DNA of 7,577 nucleotides from Paracoccaceae bacterium (lineage in GTDB: Bacteria; Pseudomonadota; Alphaproteobacteria; Rhodobacterales; Rhodobacteraceae): assembly GCA_003565055.1 (NCBI GenBank), contig PXDM01000270.1, positions 1 to 7,577 on the forward strand, given 5' to 3'. The notes below the pieces were generated by a model. That model made no database searches, was not told the origin of the DNA, and saw only the letters and a list, made by a program, of their open reading frames with translations. Positions 6,599 through 7,577 of the stretch are shown here, in pieces; positions within the stretch are counted from its first letter, which is position 1; the number at the start of each line of letters is the position of its first letter. The position numbers were made by a program, and so were the translations under genes.

Positions 6599-7577
6599 CA
6601 GAGCTGGCAAGGATCCGCTCAAGCGTCTCTGAGGTGACGGGAAGGATGAAATTGTCGCTGCGCCCTGGCGTGTACATCTCGTCTTGCAAGGCCAGAACGG
6701 CGTCGAGAGAGGTGACGTGTTTCATGCCACGTGCATGTACGTCCAGCTGAGCAAGAACCGCCCCTAATGCAGTCTGAAGTGCATTCGCGTCCTTTTGCCC
6801 GGCTGCGTGGGCCAGCGCCGCAATGGTCTGGGGGGCATCTGTCATACATTCATTCATCACTGCGCCCATCGTAAAGGCACAGGCCAGTCCATGCGGGAGG
6901 TCGAAATGGGCTGTGAGCGGATACGAGATGGAATGGCAGATCGCAGTACGCGTCTGGCTGATGCAAAGCCCGGCCAGAAGGCTGGCCTCGGCAATACGCG
7001 CGCGCGCGGAACGATCCGTCAGATCATCATGCAGTCGTGGCAGGGCCTCAAGCGCCAGGGCAACCGCTCTACCTGCCCAAAGCAGCGTAACGGGCGAGCA
7101 ATTGCGGTTCCAGGTCGATTCAAAGGCCTGATTGAGGGCATCGAGACCAGTCGAGAACGTGGCCTCGCGCGGCAGATCATACGTGAGCTCGGGATCCACG
7201 ATTGCGGTCACCGGGAACAGGTAAGGGCTGGCGAGTGACAGCTTCTTCCTGCTTGCATGATCCCAGATTGTCGCGAAGGGTGTGACCTCGGCGCCTGTGC
7301 CCGACGTGGTGGGCAGGGCGTGGATCGGCAGCAGGGGTGATGTGAGATGGGCAGCAGGCTGGGCGATGAGTGTGGCCAGATCGCGGGTGGCCAGTCCCGG
7401 TGCCAACCCTGCTGCCAATGCCTTTGCCGCATCCATTGCGGAGCCCCCGCCAAAGGCAATGATGGCATCGAAGTGCTGCCCTGCCAGCCGGTCAATTTCT
7501 GCCTGGGTTTCAGAGAGGCCGGGATTGGCAGAGACGGAATCAACCCATGTCATGCCAGATGCCAGTGGTCCCAGGAC
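6588..7577 (-). CDS. Iron-type alcohol dehydrogenase, probable phosphonoacetaldehyde reductase (partial at right edge)
   Basis: The frame on the minus strand is open to the window edge, so 329 residues are visible of a family usually near 380; roughly 50 N-terminal residues are missing. The Met codon at 7553-7551 is internal: in-frame codons continue upstream of it. Counting from that Met, 'FGGGSAMDAAKA' (34-45) is the NAD(P)-binding glycine motif and 'LPTTSGTGAEVTPFATIWD' (80-98) the conserved active-site stretch. 'TGLDALNQAFESTWNRN' (135-151), 'TRTAICHSISYPLT' (201-214) and 'LPHGLACAFT' (219-228) closely resemble the PhpC/FomC-type enzymes that reduce phosphonoacetaldehyde to 2-hydroxyethylphosphonate. 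Metal ligands Asp138, His207 and His221 are present, but Gln142 sits where most iron-type dehydrogenases have a fourth ligand, His. The gene ends its transcription unit, since it converges on the sulfotransferase gene. Its operon partners, perhaps PEP mutase and phosphonopyruvate decarboxylase, would lie beyond the right edge. Another short-aldehyde reductase of the same superfamily is the alternative. Confidence 0.85.
   Translation of the reverse strand, partial: VLGPLASGMTWVDSVSANPGLSETQAEIDRLAGQHFDAIIAFGGGSAMDAAKALAAGLAPGLATRDLATLIAQPAAHLTSPLLPIHALPTTSGTGAEVTPFATIWDHASRKKLSLASPYLFPVTAIVDPELTYDLPREATFSTGLDALNQAFESTWNRNCSPVTLLWAGRAVALALEALPRLHDDLTDRSARARIAEASLLAGLCISQTRTAICHSISYPLTAHFDLPHGLACAFTMGAVMNECMTDAPQTIAALAHAAGQKDANALQTALGAVLAQLDVHARGMKHVTSLDAVLALQDEMYTPGRSDNFILPVTSETLERILASSVAG

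Noticed and set aside
6997..7008. (CG)6 run
   Set aside because: It encodes ordinary Arg/Ala codons in the dehydrogenase gene. It is too short to be called a variable tract, although alternating CG can favour Z-DNA.
1..7577. tRNA, rRNA, CRISPR array, insertion sequence or attachment site
   Set aside because: No such structure was seen on reading: no regularly spaced repeats, no transposase-like frame, and no terminal inverted repeats.

Overview
The window is 7,577 bases of GC-rich, gene-dense DNA. Its codon usage and protein families suggest a Gram-negative proteobacterium, most likely an alphaproteobacterium of the Rhodobacterales type. That placement is an inference from general character; no rRNA or other marker gene is present. 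The content is that of a surface or exopolysaccharide biosynthesis locus.

Layout, left to right. (1) Positions 1-480 (+) hold the 3' end of a gene whose visible part is a long coiled coil ending in a 'STSWKIT' motif, as seen at the ends of many polysaccharide glycosyltransferases and methyltransferases. It contains a 49-bp exact direct repeat and is followed by a strong stem-loop. (2) 610-2223 (+) encodes a GT4-type (GT-B fold) glycosyltransferase with an extra helical N-terminal region. (3) After a 177-bp gap containing a structured inverted repeat, 2401-4983 (+) encodes an 860-residue multidomain protein: two short 'YPDV...HYL..G' repeats, a Pro/Ala linker, a GT-A-like putative glycosyltransferase domain with a 'WDGN' motif, and a C-terminal alginate-lyase-type domain. 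(4) 17 bases later, 5001-6551 (+) encodes a TPR protein with a C-terminal PAPS-dependent sulfotransferase-like domain. (5) Converging from the right edge, 6588-7577 (-) is the C-terminal six-sevenths or so of an iron-type alcohol dehydrogenase with the signatures of phosphonoacetaldehyde reductase, which makes 2-hydroxyethylphosphonate. Hairpins lie between the convergent genes.

Working model (inference): the plus-strand genes build, trim and sulfate a polysaccharide. The minus-strand gene ends a separate phosphonate operon that could supply hydroxyethylphosphonate to decorate the same polymer. The two most notable points are the fusion of a putative sugar transferase to a polysaccharide lyase without a signal peptide, and the adjacency of sulfation and phosphonate genes. 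All four forward genes could be one transcription unit, but the gaps of 129 and 177 bases, both with stem-loops, leave room for internal termination or regulation.
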